This document shows, in pieces, positions 12,371-22,310 of a DNA stretch of 64,000 nucleotides (its first letter is position 1; the number at the start of each line of letters is the position of its first letter). A program made the position numbers and the translations under genes. Origin of the DNA: Paulownia fortunei. Lineage: Eukaryota > Streptophyta > Magnoliopsida > Lamiales > Paulowniaceae. The stretch is taken from positions 9,119,694-9,183,693 of the forward strand of contig CM033120.1 of NCBI GenBank assembly GCA_019321725.1, read 5' to 3'. A model generated the notes under the pieces. That model was not told where the DNA came from and ran no database searches. It saw only the letters and a program-made list of their open reading frames with translations.

Positions 12371-14094
12371 TGATAAGTGCATATTTTGACATATTTTTGT
12401 ATCAAATTCTTTATATTTTCCTTACTTATTCTTGTTAATATTATAGTTTTATTAATATTTTGTGTTAGGAAATCAATGAACAAAAAGAGATAAAAAAGAG
12501 CCAAAATAAAACTAAAGAAGATAATACATTTCGTGAGCAAGTGGGGAAATAATATTTCATTGGATCAAATAAATATCACAATTAGAAGAAAAAAACTATT
12601 TTTGCCTAAATCCATCATGTGTAGATCAAAATATATGCAAAAAATCACTTGAACTTTGTAAGTGATTGTTGAGCATGTTTCTAAACTTGCCTAGTTTTAA
12701 TATTTTGGGCATAATTCCATATTAAAAAGTCATATATACCTGAGTCCTACTTTATTTAAAAGGCAAGAGATAGAACTACAACTTTATTATTGGAAGCTCA
12801 GCCCAATTCAACTGATTATAGCAAAAAATTCGTCTAAGTGTATGTATTTGAAAGATTTATCTATGCTGACATATTTTCTTAAATCAAGCATACATTTCTT
12901 TCTAATGGTTGGAATTAGGTGATTTAAGTTGAAAAATGAAAGTAACAGACAAATACACAGTTTCCATGTTGATCATTATTCCAAAATCAGCTGATTGTAT
13001 GGAGAACAATGTGTGATAAAATTCGAATATGAAAAGGACATGTGAATTTAGACCACATTTGAAGTTAATTTGGAGTGCATTTGAAGATGCCAATTTAGAC
13101 ACTCTTCTACTATAAATTGGGGCTCTTGGATGGCATTCAAGACACACAAAAACCTTTAGAGGGTGAAAGAAAATTTTATTATTTTCTTTCTTTAGGCTAA
13201 ATTTTCTAGTATTAATAGAAATGTATTCTCTAGTTTCTCTTTTATTTTTAGTTTTTTCTACTTTCATTATGTCTTTTTAAATTTTATTTAACTAAGGAGA
13301 AAGGGTGAACCTCTTGATAGATGAAGATAAATGGTTATAGAGGTGCATAATCTTCAGGTGTGTTGTATTATTATTTTAATTTTTGATTGAAATCCTCCTT
13401 ATTTTGTGACGATTCTTGATTTATATATTGTTAATCACATAATAAATACTTGAGTTCATTATTGTATAACTCTACTACACCGACTACTAACCTGAAAACT
13501 TGATTTTTTGAAAATAAAGATGTGCATAAATACTTAATCTCATAAATAAGTGTTGGCGGTAAAACCCTTCTTATTTTAAGGTGATTCTTTATTATGTATT
13601 ATCAATAGCATAACAAATACTTGGACTCATTTATCTTATTGTATGATTCTACTCTACCGACTGCTAACGTGAAACTTTAATTTGTTGTAAACAAAGGTGT
13701 GTATAAATACTTGATCCCATAAATAAATATTGGTGTTAAGAGATAATATCAAAATTATCTTAATGCATGAACTATTTAATAATATCTTCCAATTGAGAGC
13801 TTCATTGTGTATGGATTCCAATAGTGGCATTGAAAACAAATAAAAAAAAAAGATAAATAATCGTTCATCTATCCAAAATTCAAGAGCGGATTCCTAATCC
13901 TCACTCAGTACTTTTATTAATTTGATTTCTTAGTTATAGCATATTTTTATATTCTAAACCACATAAAGCCCATCTTTTAATAAATATAATTCTGAAAACT
14001 TTAAACAACTTCCCTGTGGATCGAAATCAGACTCCCAAAAAATTTATTACGTAACACAACTTGCACTTGGATTTGCAACCTTAAAGTTGCAGCA
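12371..14094 (+). repeat. 5' LTR of the nested gypsy-type element
   Basis: About 1.72 kb, starting TG and ending CA (TTGCAGCA at 14094). Its 3' ~830 bp aligns with the truncated LTR at about 14715-15548, and much of it with the inverted LTR at 33314-35120. It contains two diverged ~170-bp tandem units (about 13391-13559 and 13560-13735), each with CATAAATACTT and GTATTATCA-like motifs. Confidence 0.7.
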
Positions 14095-14289
14095 AGTTTT
14101 TTGGCGCAAATGAACATAAGTTTAATTCTTCCAAAGGTTTTATTAGATCTAATCTTACTAACAGTAATAAAGAAAAATATTACCTTAATCAAAAAGATGA
14201 TCTAAATGCTAGGATTGCTAGTTTAACAAGAAAAGTTGAGACCATATAATTTAAAAAAGTAAAGAAAATCAGATCTGTGTAAGATGAAA

Positions 14290-14540
14290 AAGTTTATAGT
14301 ATTTGTGAACTTGTGATACACTTCACCAATGAATGTCTAAATATTCCAGTACAAGCAAATTTTATGAACATATTCAAAAAATCTTTTCATTCTTCATATT
14401 TCGAAATTTACAATCCACAACAAAGAAATCATCCAAATTTTAGTTGGCGAGATGAGAATCGTGCCCAACCGCTACATTCACAAAAAGCCACCAAATGTTT
14501 CTTCTTATCAAGCTCCATATATAAAATCCCTTGAATAAAT
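14290..14540 (+). pseudogene. gag fragment with a decayed CCHC knuckle
   Basis: The translated text reads VYSICELVIHFTNECLN, then YNPQQRNHPNFSWRDENRAQP and a Pro/Ser tail. It closely matches the gag piece at 30927-30673 on the minus strand, where the knuckle reads SICELVGYSTNECPN. A typical knuckle is Cys-x2-Cys-x4-His-x4-Cys; here only the first and last Cys survive. It belongs to the nested element 12371-15548. Confidence 0.6.
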
Positions 14541-14714
14541 TTTGCAAGAATTTATGCATGCATAAACAAACATCAATAACCAGACTTCACAAGCCATCAA
14601 TGAGATCAAAAGCACACTTTTAACATTTACAACCTCTTTGCGTACTCATGAAAAGGTAAATTTTCTACTTAATCTCAACCTAATCCTTCAACTCAATGTT
14701 ATGTTTTTTTTCCA

Positions 14715-15548
14715 AGTGAAAATTTAATCAAGGAGGCTAACTCAATGGATGAAGATGAATGGTTATAAAGGTGTCTAATATTCAAGTGTGTTGTATTATT
14801 ATTTTAATTTTTTATTAAAATCATCCTTATTTTGTGGTGATTTTTTATTTATATATCACCAATGACATAATAAATATTTAGGTCCGTTTAACTTATTGTA
14901 TAGTTCTACTACACCAACTGCTAATGTGAAACCTTGATTTGTTATAGATAAATGTGTGTATAAATACTTAATCCCATAAATAAGTATTGACGTTAAAATA
15001 CTCTTTGTTTTTTGGTGATTTTTGATTTATGTATCACCAATGACACAATAAATACTTGGGTTCATTTAGCTTATTTGCGGTTCTAGTTCACTGACCGCTA
15101 ACGTGAAATTTTGATTTGTTGTAGACAAATATATACATAAATACTTGATCTCATAAACAAGTATTGGTGTTAAGAGATAATTTGCAAATAATAAGACAAT
15201 ATCATGATTATCTTAATGCATGAGCTATTTGATAACATCTTCCAATTGGAACTTTCATTGTGTATGGATTTCAATAGTAGCATTTAAAAGAGGTAAAAAA
15301 ATAATAAATAATCGTTTCTCTATCCAAAACTCAAGAGCGAATCCCTAATTCTCAATACTTTTGTTATTTTGATTTCTTAGTTATAGCATAAATATTTCTT
15401 TATAATCTAAACCATATTCATCCCAACTTTTAAAAAATATAATCCCAAAAAACTTTAAGCAACTTTCCTGTGGATTAACCTTGGATTCTTAAGAAATTTA
15501 TTTTTTGACACAACATACACTTGAGTTTGCAATCTTAAAGTTATAGCA
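14715..15548 (+). repeat. 5'-truncated 3' LTR of the nested gypsy-type element
   Basis: It aligns with the last ~830 bp of the 12371-14094 LTR, from the GATGAAGAT(A/G)AATGGTTATA block to the terminal TATAGCA. It directly abuts the gag remnant, so a deletion removed pol and the first half of this LTR. Confidence 0.7.
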
Positions 15549-15553
15549 TGGTT

Positions 15554-16101
15554 TATGAAACATGTTTAGCAATAGGATTTAAAGCATTTTGATATAAATC
15601 TTTAAAATTTAATTTATTACCAAAATTAAAAGAAAGTTGTTCAACAACAACAAGTTTAGCTAGTCTTTCTTTAAAATTAACATCATAATATTTAAATAAG
15701 TTAGAATCGTCATATTCACCAGAAGATGAGTTCGTCGGGATTTGAGTTAGAAAATAGTCAATTCCATATTCAACTGGATGTTTTTTCTCTAAATGTCTTG
15801 TCAACAATCCGTAACTATCTCTAAATTGAAATTTAGATAATTGATAGGTATATTTACATTTTGCTCGCATCTCTATGGATGAAAGTTTCACCTTCTCAAA
15901 ATGTTTGATGAAAATAGAAGATTTTAGGTTAGGAGTAGCTCGAACATTGACATCACTCATACTTTCTTGAGTCGGAAATATATGAGGTTGTTCATCATCA
16001 CTTATTTCTACTTCATAATTCATGTTGAGCATATGTGTTGAATTAATATCGGAAGAGACCATCTTTCCCTTGTCTCTGTTGCTTGAACTTGAACCGACCA
16101 T
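15554..16101 (-). pseudogene. hAT transposase N-terminal part with BED-type zinc finger
   Basis: A 182-codon frame read from 16101. An acidic N-terminus (EISDDEQ) precedes a BED-finger-like block: SIFIKHFEKVK, then MRAKCKYTYQ and GLLTRHLEKKHP at about residues 60-110. The His-x-His-type end is present, but the second Cys of the Cys-x2-Cys pair is replaced (CKYT), so zinc binding is probably lost. The next block VVVEQLSFNFGNKLNFKDL matches the region after the BED domain in RICESLEEPER-like transposases. The frame ends at the 3' edge of the nested retroelement insertion (TSD 15549-15553), and the rest of the gene resumes below 12366. Confidence 0.75.
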
Positions 16102-17053
16102 ATGATAATTAATAGAATTGAAGATAAAGGAATATGAAGAAAAATATTGATAATATATATAAAAGGATTAACAACAAATATTTAAATACTTGAAAAAATA
16201 AAATTGACACTTTAGAGTGGAGAGAATTGAGATTTGAGAGAATTTGAAAGTTTGTTGTGAGAAAAAATAATAGGGTTTAGGGGGGTAATTATAGGTATAG
16301 AAACTTATTTTTTTTTTTTTTAAAAATGGAGGGGGTGACCTATGAACGACCATTTAATTGTGGCCATTGATGATATGGGTCATTGATCATAAAAAAATAA
16401 AAAAAACCTTGAATGGTTGAATCGTCGGGTTGGACCTAACGATTCAAAGGTTGGGCAATCCTCAACCCTTAACTAGCCCTTGGACCAAGGGCCGGTCAAG
16501 GGTCAGACCTGTCGGCCCATTGTCCACGATTTTCGGACTATTGACCACGAGTGACCCGACCCGTATCAGGTCTGGTTCTGACCTGGTCCGTAGTTAGGTC
16601 TATGTCTATCGCCACTACCACTACCTCGTTAACTGCTCTACCACCTCACTGCCTTTCTTGCTCCCTCTCTCTCCTCTTCCAAGAGCTCACTCCCTTCTTA
16701 TACCCTCTCTACTTCCTTCAAATCCTAATATTTGGAATCAAAATTAAAATTCTAGCCCCTAACTGTGAAGGAATTTGAGGGCTTGGGGCTTGGGGGCTGA
16801 CCGCTGATGGGCTATATGAATTTGGGGGCTTGAGGTTGGAATGGAAGGATTGAATTATGTTTTTTTTTTTTTTAAATTTATTTTGAATACTCAACCATAT
16901 TGCGAGTAGAAGAATCAAATGGATAACCAACCCAAAATTTTGCCGTCGGAATTTGGTTATTCAAAATATGATTTTTTTTCCCCAACTTATTAGGTAGAAC
17001 CTAATCAATTCGGGTTTGTACCCGAATTATCAAACCCCAAATGCCCACCCCTA

Positions 17054-17061
17054 ATTTCTTC
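17054..17061. repeat. Right 8-bp target-site duplication of the hAT element
   Basis: ATTTCTTC directly follows the terminal CCACCCCTA and matches ATTTTTAC at 10113-10120 in 6 of 8 positions. Confidence 0.55.
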
Positions 17062-18055
17062 GACGTAGGGCCTTACAACTTTTTGTTTAAATTTGCAATC
17101 ACTAACTAGGTGAACCCAACTTTGGGCAAGCAAGCAAATGGTCATCTAGTTTAGTGCACTTATAATGTTGAGACAGTCGATGGCTTTTTCTACTACTTTC
17201 ACAATCTCAATGCATTGTAAAGCTAACTTTTCCAATACAACCAGAACCCATGTGAGTTGGCATAACTTTACATGCTTTTCAATTTCGAACGTTGCCATTT
17301 CAAATTTAATATTCTTAAGGCATTGACAATTTGAAATACCTCTTAAATTCTTATGCCATTACCTTTTCCAGTTTTCCTCCACTTAATTATTGTGTTTTTG
17401 TCCTCCATTCCAAACTTTTTCCACAGTCATTACCTGGAAAATTTTGTACTTCCACTTGATATTGCACAAATAGGTTGGTAAGCCATTAAATTTGAATACG
17501 ATAATATTGTTAATTAAAATACAGAAACATCATGTGTAATCTAACTGTTTGTAATTGTACCTCTATCTTCTCCGACGGCTTATGTTACTTTGCCCATGGG
17601 AAATTGCTGGATTTGAAGTGGTATTGACAACAATTATATTTACTACTTGAATTTCCACCACCCAAGAAATCAATTTGTTTGCTTTCCAAAAATGAATTGA
17701 AAACAAGTTTGACACAAAGATAGGAACTCAAATATATTTTTGACTTCTATCTTATGTGAAATTTTTGAATGAATTGAATGTAACACTCATGTAAATTACT
17801 CTCTCTTCATATTCAATAAAGACTCGGTGCAACATACCACTAACATAAGATATATCAATGTAACAGTCCTATTCATTTTCAGGGGTTTGCTTTTTGCTAA
17901 TATCATCATTTTTTCCACTCTTAATTCTTTTACATTTACACACTTTTGCAGTTTCTGCTCAACTAAAATCACCTGGAATTTCTAGAGTAGTATATGTATG
18001 CACCTAAGAAATAAAGAAGGAAAACATGGCAATAATAAATGTTTTTCAATTGTTA
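17062..18055. other. Intergenic spacer and 3' flank of the second DUF1685 gene
   Basis: AT-rich sequence with no supported gene or element. The part nearest 18055 should contain the 3' UTR of the minus-strand DUF1685 gene. Confidence 0.4.
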
Positions 18056-18904
18056 TCATCTGACAGTTGAAGCAACAGTGTGAGCCCAAGACCTGAGATG
18101 ATCTTTCAATTCCATTTCATCCCCAAAAGCTGGAATTCTCCAATCCACCAATGGATTCTTGATCACTCCCTTTTCATCATCTTCCAGAACATCCCATGCT
18201 TCAGAAAGATAAGGCCTCCTGGGAACTGATACCTCTCTCAGTCCCTTATCCAGTTCTTTCTCCTCATTCTTTCCCAGTCTTTGTAGCCCTGGAATTATTG
18301 AAACCAATCTTGAATCCTTGTCTTTGTCTGAAAACAAAAATCCCAGATCCATAAACCCTTTTAACTCCTCAAACTCAAGCTCTGACAAACTTCTGCTACT
18401 TCTCCTCCTCTTCCTCCTGTCTTGACCAGTACCCATCAATGGTCCTTTATGTCTTTCTTTCTCGGATTCGGTGCAATTTGCACGTTCTCCTGCTGTGTGA
18501 GAGTGATAGACACACGAGCTATTCGTTTTGAGAATACCAATGCTGATTTCTTCTTCTTTTCTTGGTGCTGAATCTGGAAAGCTCTCAACTTCTTTACCAG
18601 AGAGTATGGTCTGAAGCTGAGGCATGACTAGGACTGATTTGGGCGACGACGGAGAATTGGTGGAATCTGAGCAATCTTTGGAGCTCAAAAACTGGTCGCT
18701 GAAAGACTTCCTCATGAGGGTTGTGATCCGATTCAGCTTCGGTTTTTCAGAAGGCTCTTGTTCTTGTTCTTCTTCTTCGTCTTCCTGCACTTGAAGAATT
18801 GCACCTGTTTTCACTGTAGCCAAAGGGGGTTTTGGTGTAAAAACTCCATATTCAAACCAGTAAGAATCAAAGAGGTTCATTAATACTGTTTCTTCAGCTG
18901 ACAT
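18056..18904 (-). CDS. DUF1685 family protein (second paralogue) with duplicated 5' end
   Basis: A 282-residue ORF read from 18904 to 18056. It shares all blocks with the paralogue at 6986-7708: ETVLMNLFDSYWFEYGVF at the N-terminus, LSGKEVESF, SRSLSELEFEELKGFMDLG, VSIIPGLQRLGK, RPYLSEAWDVL, and a C-terminal ELKDHLRSWAHTVAS. An acidic Glu/Gln run lies near residues 40-52. The family is plant-specific and of unknown biochemical role. The first 161 bp of this region, start codon included, are repeated exactly upstream (18904-19064). Translation from the upstream ATG at 19065 is out of frame with this ORF. The TATA-like element sits about 90-100 bp above the upstream ATG and about 250 bp above this one, so as assembled the full-length protein would need leaky scanning or a downstream start. 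Confidence 0.88.
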   Translation of the reverse strand: MSAEETVLMNLFDSYWFEYGVFTPKPPLATVKTGAILQVQEDEEEEQEQEPSEKPKLNRITTLMRKSFSDQFLSSKDCSDSTNSPSSPKSVLVMPQLQTILSGKEVESFPDSAPRKEEEISIGILKTNSSCVYHSHTAGERANCTESEKERHKGPLMGTGQDRRKRRRSSRSLSELEFEELKGFMDLGFLFSDKDKDSRLVSIIPGLQRLGKNEEKELDKGLREVSVPRRPYLSEAWDVLEDDEKGVIKNPLVDWRIPAFGDEMELKDHLRSWAHTVASTVR

Positions 18905-19064
18905 TTTTCAGAAGGCTCTTGTTCTTGTTCTTCTTCTTCGTCTTCCTGCACTTGAAGAATTGCACCTGTTTTCACTGTAGCCAAAGGGGGTTTTGGTGTA
19001 AAAACTCCATATTCAAACCAGTAAGAATCAAAGAGGTTCATTAATACTGTTTCTTCAGCTGACA
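18743..19064. repeat. Exact 161-bp tandem duplication spanning the DUF1685 start codon
   Basis: Copy 1 is 18743-18903 and copy 2 is 18904-19064. I see no difference between them. The shared TTTTTC at the junction and edges looks like the microhomology where the duplication formed. The period is 161 bp (53 codons plus 2 bases), so it shifts frame. Copy 2 carries a second ATG (19063-19065 on the minus strand) and the first ~54 codons again. Confidence 0.92.
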
Positions 19065-19065
19065 T
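18880..19065 (-). CDS. Upstream out-of-frame ORF made by the duplication (truncated DUF1685 N-terminus)
   Basis: Starting at the duplicated ATG (19065), this frame encodes 61 residues. The first ~54 equal the DUF1685 N-terminus (from MSAEETVLMN to EQEPSEK), and it then reads across the copy junction into CQLKKQY and a stop. It overlaps the start of the main ORF by 25 nt. Position relative to the TATA-like element suggests this is the ancestral start, and that the main ORF now begins at an internal copy. The frame is also open upstream to 19179, but that stretch lacks similarity to the family. Whether it is translated is inference, and an assembly error could produce the same picture. Confidence 0.6.
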   Translation of the reverse strand: MSAEETVLMNLFDSYWFEYGVFTPKPPLATVKTGAILQVQEDEEEEQEQEPSEKCQLKKQY

Positions 19066-19153
19066 TTTTCTGTCGGCAACTGAGCAGTGGTTTATGAAAC
19101 TACGAGAGAATGAATTGTTTGAAATTAAGTTTGTTTGGCACAGCATATCTATC

Positions 19154-19167
19154 AATATATATATAAA
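19154..19167 (-). promoter_or_regulatory. TATA-like element of the second DUF1685 gene
   Basis: The minus strand reads TTTATATATATATTGAT about 90-100 bp above the ATG at 19065. The spacing matches that of the first paralogue's TATA-like element to its own ATG, which supports the upstream ATG as the original start. Confidence 0.4.
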
Positions 19168-19179
19168 TACATCTGCCAC

Positions 19180-20633
19180 AGATGTATCACTTTTTTTCTA
19201 GACATTTTAAAATAAATTTTATTTTTTAAGATAGATTTTTTCCCCAAAAAATTCTCCAACTTAAAGTAATTTTATGACACAACTAACATTTAATTAATAT
19301 TCTTAAAGACAATAATGTAAACACACATAATAATGCCATTCTTTTTAGGTTTTACCTAAAATTCCATATTTAGTAAAATCAGACATTTAAAAGTAGGAAG
19401 GTGACATAAAATTAGGAGTTCAAATCTTATATCTATCCTCCTTTCCATATCATGTTTCAGAGTTTGAAATTAAAAAAAAAAAAAATACTTAAAAGTAGGA
19501 CGAAGAGAGTATATATATAAATATAGACACACATATAAATATAGAAAGTGGGTGCTTTACAATATTCATGACCTTGATTACATTTCTATATTGGAAAAAA
19601 TGTGGAAGATTTACTTATATTAATGAACGCAGTTATCTTTGTCCTAATTTTCTTACATTTCCTATTGTCGTTGTGGACCTTGTGGTAATATTTTAGAGTA
19701 TTGGTGCGGAAAGTTTTCTTTCACCTTTTTAAATTTATTCCAGGTATTTGAACTCTTGAAATTAGAATATTATTTATGTTTGAAACTAAAATTCTTGGTT
19801 CAACGTGATTTCACTATTGTTTCAATGTGAAGTAGTACATAATGAGAGCATATTTGTTTTAACTTTTGAAGGAGTAGTTTAAATCTAATAATTTGAAATG
19901 TATTGGAGCGCTTCATCTTTAGGGGGATAGGGGGAAACTGTACTATGTTTTACAATATTTTTAGAGTTTATTTGTAGAGTTTATGCTTTTCTATTTAATT
20001 TACATTGACATGTTCGAGGATTCACTTGTTAGAATGCCTTTTTATTAAAAGTTTTTTAGTAGATTTTTATGTACTTGTTATTCTAATTATTTATAAATCA
20101 TTAATTATTTCTGAAAATTCGCTTGCTAAAATGTCTTCTATTAAAAGATTTTTGTGGATCACAATAATTACGTAATTTCTAAATATCTATACTAATTGAA
20201 AAATATTTGTGTGTCGTCTTGTTCTCATATTTATCTCTCTCTCTCTCTCTCCAATTCCTATAGTTCTCTCAATTATTTCTAAAACTTGGTTCTTTCTTCT
20301 CTTACAAACATCACAAACAAATATTATTTTTCTTCAATTATTGAAATTTCTAATTAACACATAAAATAAAGTCAAAATAAATTATAAATTGTTATTTTTT
20401 TATATTTTAAATTATTTTAGGCACGCATCAAATGTACCAACAGTCCTAGTTTTCAAATTAACCACGACTAAGTATATGAGAATAGAAATGACATGTTCGA
20501 TTGACTGAGTAAAGAGATAGCTTTGTCTTTTCATAAAGCAAGATACTTTGCGTAAATGTTAATAAAAAGATAGGAAAAAAAAGTAGTTGTGTGACTTGTG
20601 TCTACCCAAATAATTGTGATAATCAAATTGGAA

Positions 20634-20636
<3 letters not shown>
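19180..20636. other. Intergenic spacer upstream of the second DUF1685 gene
   Basis: AT-rich. It includes a short CT tract at 20234-20251. No gene or element could be supported. Confidence 0.4.
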
Positions 20637-20706
<70 letters not shown>

Positions 20707-20727
20707 AGGGAGAGGGAGAGGGAGAGA
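20637..20727. repeat. Compound microsatellite (AT)n (AG)n (GGGAGA)n
   Basis: About 32 bp of alternating AT is followed by about 26 bp of AG and then GGGAGA hexamers. The 145- and 73-codon open frames across it are artefacts of the repeat. Confidence 0.9.
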
Positions 20728-21278
20728 AGTTACAATTATATCAAATTCAAATGATCAGAAAAGCTATTTCTGGTATCAAATTCTCCAACTTTATTTGGTG
20801 TTATTTATCGGTATTATGAAAAATATTTTAGAAGAATATATTTTGGGTATTGGAATTGAAAAATATATGGAAAATGATAATATATTTGGATATATTGTTG
20901 GGAAAAAATTATTTGATATATTTTTAATTACACATATTTTGTTAATATTGTTGTGGTCTGAGAGATATTTTCAATTGTATATATTTTATCAATATTATTT
21001 TATTATAATTAATGAAGATATAATATAATATATTATTATTTAATTAAAATAATAATTAATAATTATTTTGGGTGAATGAAAATCTCTGGACACAGATACA
21101 ATTTTTGGCAAAATAAAATCGAACAAAGCCTTAAACTTTTGTGCTTCAAACATAAAAAGTAAGTCCTAATCATGAGAATGGCATTTCAATTAAATTAACA
21201 AAGATCCTGGATTCCTCAAGTGCTAATAATTAAAATGGGCGTCAGATTTAACTTTTCATTCTAACCAAACATTGAACC
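20728..21278. other. Very AT-rich spacer
   Basis: Mostly A and T with repeated TATATTTT-like words. No gene supported. Confidence 0.4.
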
Positions 21279-21294
21279 CCCCCCCCCCCCCCCC

Positions 21295-21339
<45 letters not shown>
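21279..21339. repeat. Compound microsatellite C-tract, (CA)n, (TA)n
   Basis: A run of about 17 C is followed by ACACACACA and about 36 bp of alternating AT. Length is likely to vary between individuals and to be hard to assemble. Confidence 0.9.
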
Positions 21340-21342
<3 letters not shown>

Positions 21343-21998
21343 CCAATTTCTTTTTCCTTTTGTATAAAAAAAAATAATTCTCATATTCTACCAAATAATA
21401 AGTATAAAGAAATAAAAATTCAGTCAACCAACCAATCACTGAGGGTGAAGGGCAGTAAGTTTATACTGGGAGTTGGACCATTACAAGTCACACGTTCATA
21501 TTAAATATTAAAAAAGATATATACTGACGTTTATCACATGTAAAATTATAAATTAGTTTTTTATAAATCCTATTTAAAAAATAACCACTTACATCGATTC
21601 ATTGCAATATCAACAATTAATTAAGTATAACAAAAGAAATATTTTAACAAAATTCAACCAATAATCAATCACTTAATTATTTTTTTATTTGAAAGTGGGA
21701 CATTCTTTATTCTTTATTGAATTGTGAATGAGTAGAAATCTTAATATTTTTTTGTGGTAATAAAAAAAGGAAAGAATTTTCCTTTTGTTTGTTTAATAAA
21801 ATGAACTAAATTTATAACAAGTAAATCCAAAGTGCCTATTCAAACAACTACACAATCACTAAACCATGTTCCAACTTCCTTACTTTATAAAATGCAATTA
21901 AATGTTAGAGTTCACTATTTCTCTTTCTAAAACAAATTAGAAGTGAAGATACACCTTTTTGTTTATGTAAACTGATATAAAACTACCATACCCAATGT
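21340..21998. other. AT-rich spacer between microsatellite and SINE
   Basis: No open frame or element ends supported. The last bases form the left target duplication of the SINE. Confidence 0.4.
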
Positions 21999-22013
21999 AA
22001 AAAACTATGAATT

Positions 22014-22301
22014 GCCCTACAGGCATGACGTAACGATAAGACACAATGAAAATGTGAAAATTATGGGTTCAAATTCTTTTGGTGAAAAGAACGTACATAC
22101 TTGTATCCGCCTTTTGGGAGTTTCTTCTCATATTTGTAGGTGGGTTCAGATGGAGGGAAAAACTGATGTGTACGTTCGACCTGAATGTATATAGGCTACA
22201 TCATCGTATTTACCCAAATGACAAATTAAGAGAAAATATCGTTCTCTCCCAATATTAGTCAGACAAAGTTTGAGAATTGGATCATTTAAAAAAAAAAAAA
22301 A
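22014..22301 (+). mobile_element. SINE retroposon with target-site duplications
   Basis: A ~288-bp insertion flanked by AAAAAACTATGAATT on both sides (21999-22013 and about 22296-22310) and ending in a run of 13-14 A. Near its 5' end are an A-box-like GTAACGATAAG (about 22030-22040) and a B-box-like GGGTTCAAATTC (about 22065-22076), the internal RNA polymerase III promoter of tRNA-derived plant SINEs. It encodes no protein; the 60-codon frame at 22012-22194 is incidental. Mobilisation would rely on a LINE reverse transcriptase supplied elsewhere. The well-preserved duplication suggests a fairly young insertion. Confidence 0.75.
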
Positions 22302-22310
22302 CTATGAATT

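Larger units (their letters stand above)
12371..15548 (+). mobile_element. Internally deleted Ty3/gypsy-type LTR retrotransposon nested in the hAT transposase
   Basis: The element begins TGATAAGTGCAT at 12371 and ends TTATAGCA at 15548. Both sides are flanked by TGGTT (12366-12370 and 15549-15553), a perfect 5-bp target duplication. The 5' LTR spans 12371-14094. It is followed by TTTTTTGGCGCAAATGAAC, related to the TGGCGCCGTTG primer-site context of Athila/Tat-type gypsy elements. Only a gag fragment remains internally (about 14290-14540), and the 3' LTR is 5'-truncated (about 14715-15548). The same LTR family recurs inverted at 33314-35120. The element lies opposite to the transposase gene it interrupts. 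Confidence 0.8.
10121..17053 (-). mobile_element. hAT-superfamily transposon, disrupted by a nested LTR element
   Basis: The left end TAGGGGTGGACAT (10121) and the inverted right end ATGCCCACCCCTA (17041-17053) match at 12 of 13 terminal bases, and TAGGGGTGG is a common plant hAT terminus. The flanking 8-mers, ATTTTTAC (10113-10120) and ATTTCTTC (17054-17061), agree at 6 of 8, as expected for an old 8-bp hAT target duplication. The minus strand carries transposase remnants in the right order: a BED zinc-finger N-terminus (16101-15554), the catalytic middle (about 12365-11370) and a C-terminal dimerisation segment (11068-10769). The 6.9 kb length is inflated by a 3.2 kb nested retroelement at 12371-15548. 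Stops, frameshifts and a 98-bp duplication make the transposase unlikely to work. Confidence 0.8.

Noticed and set aside
20591..21028. 145-codon and 73-codon frames
   Set aside because: Their sequence (YIYIYI, RERERE, GRGRGR) is the compound microsatellite read in frame.
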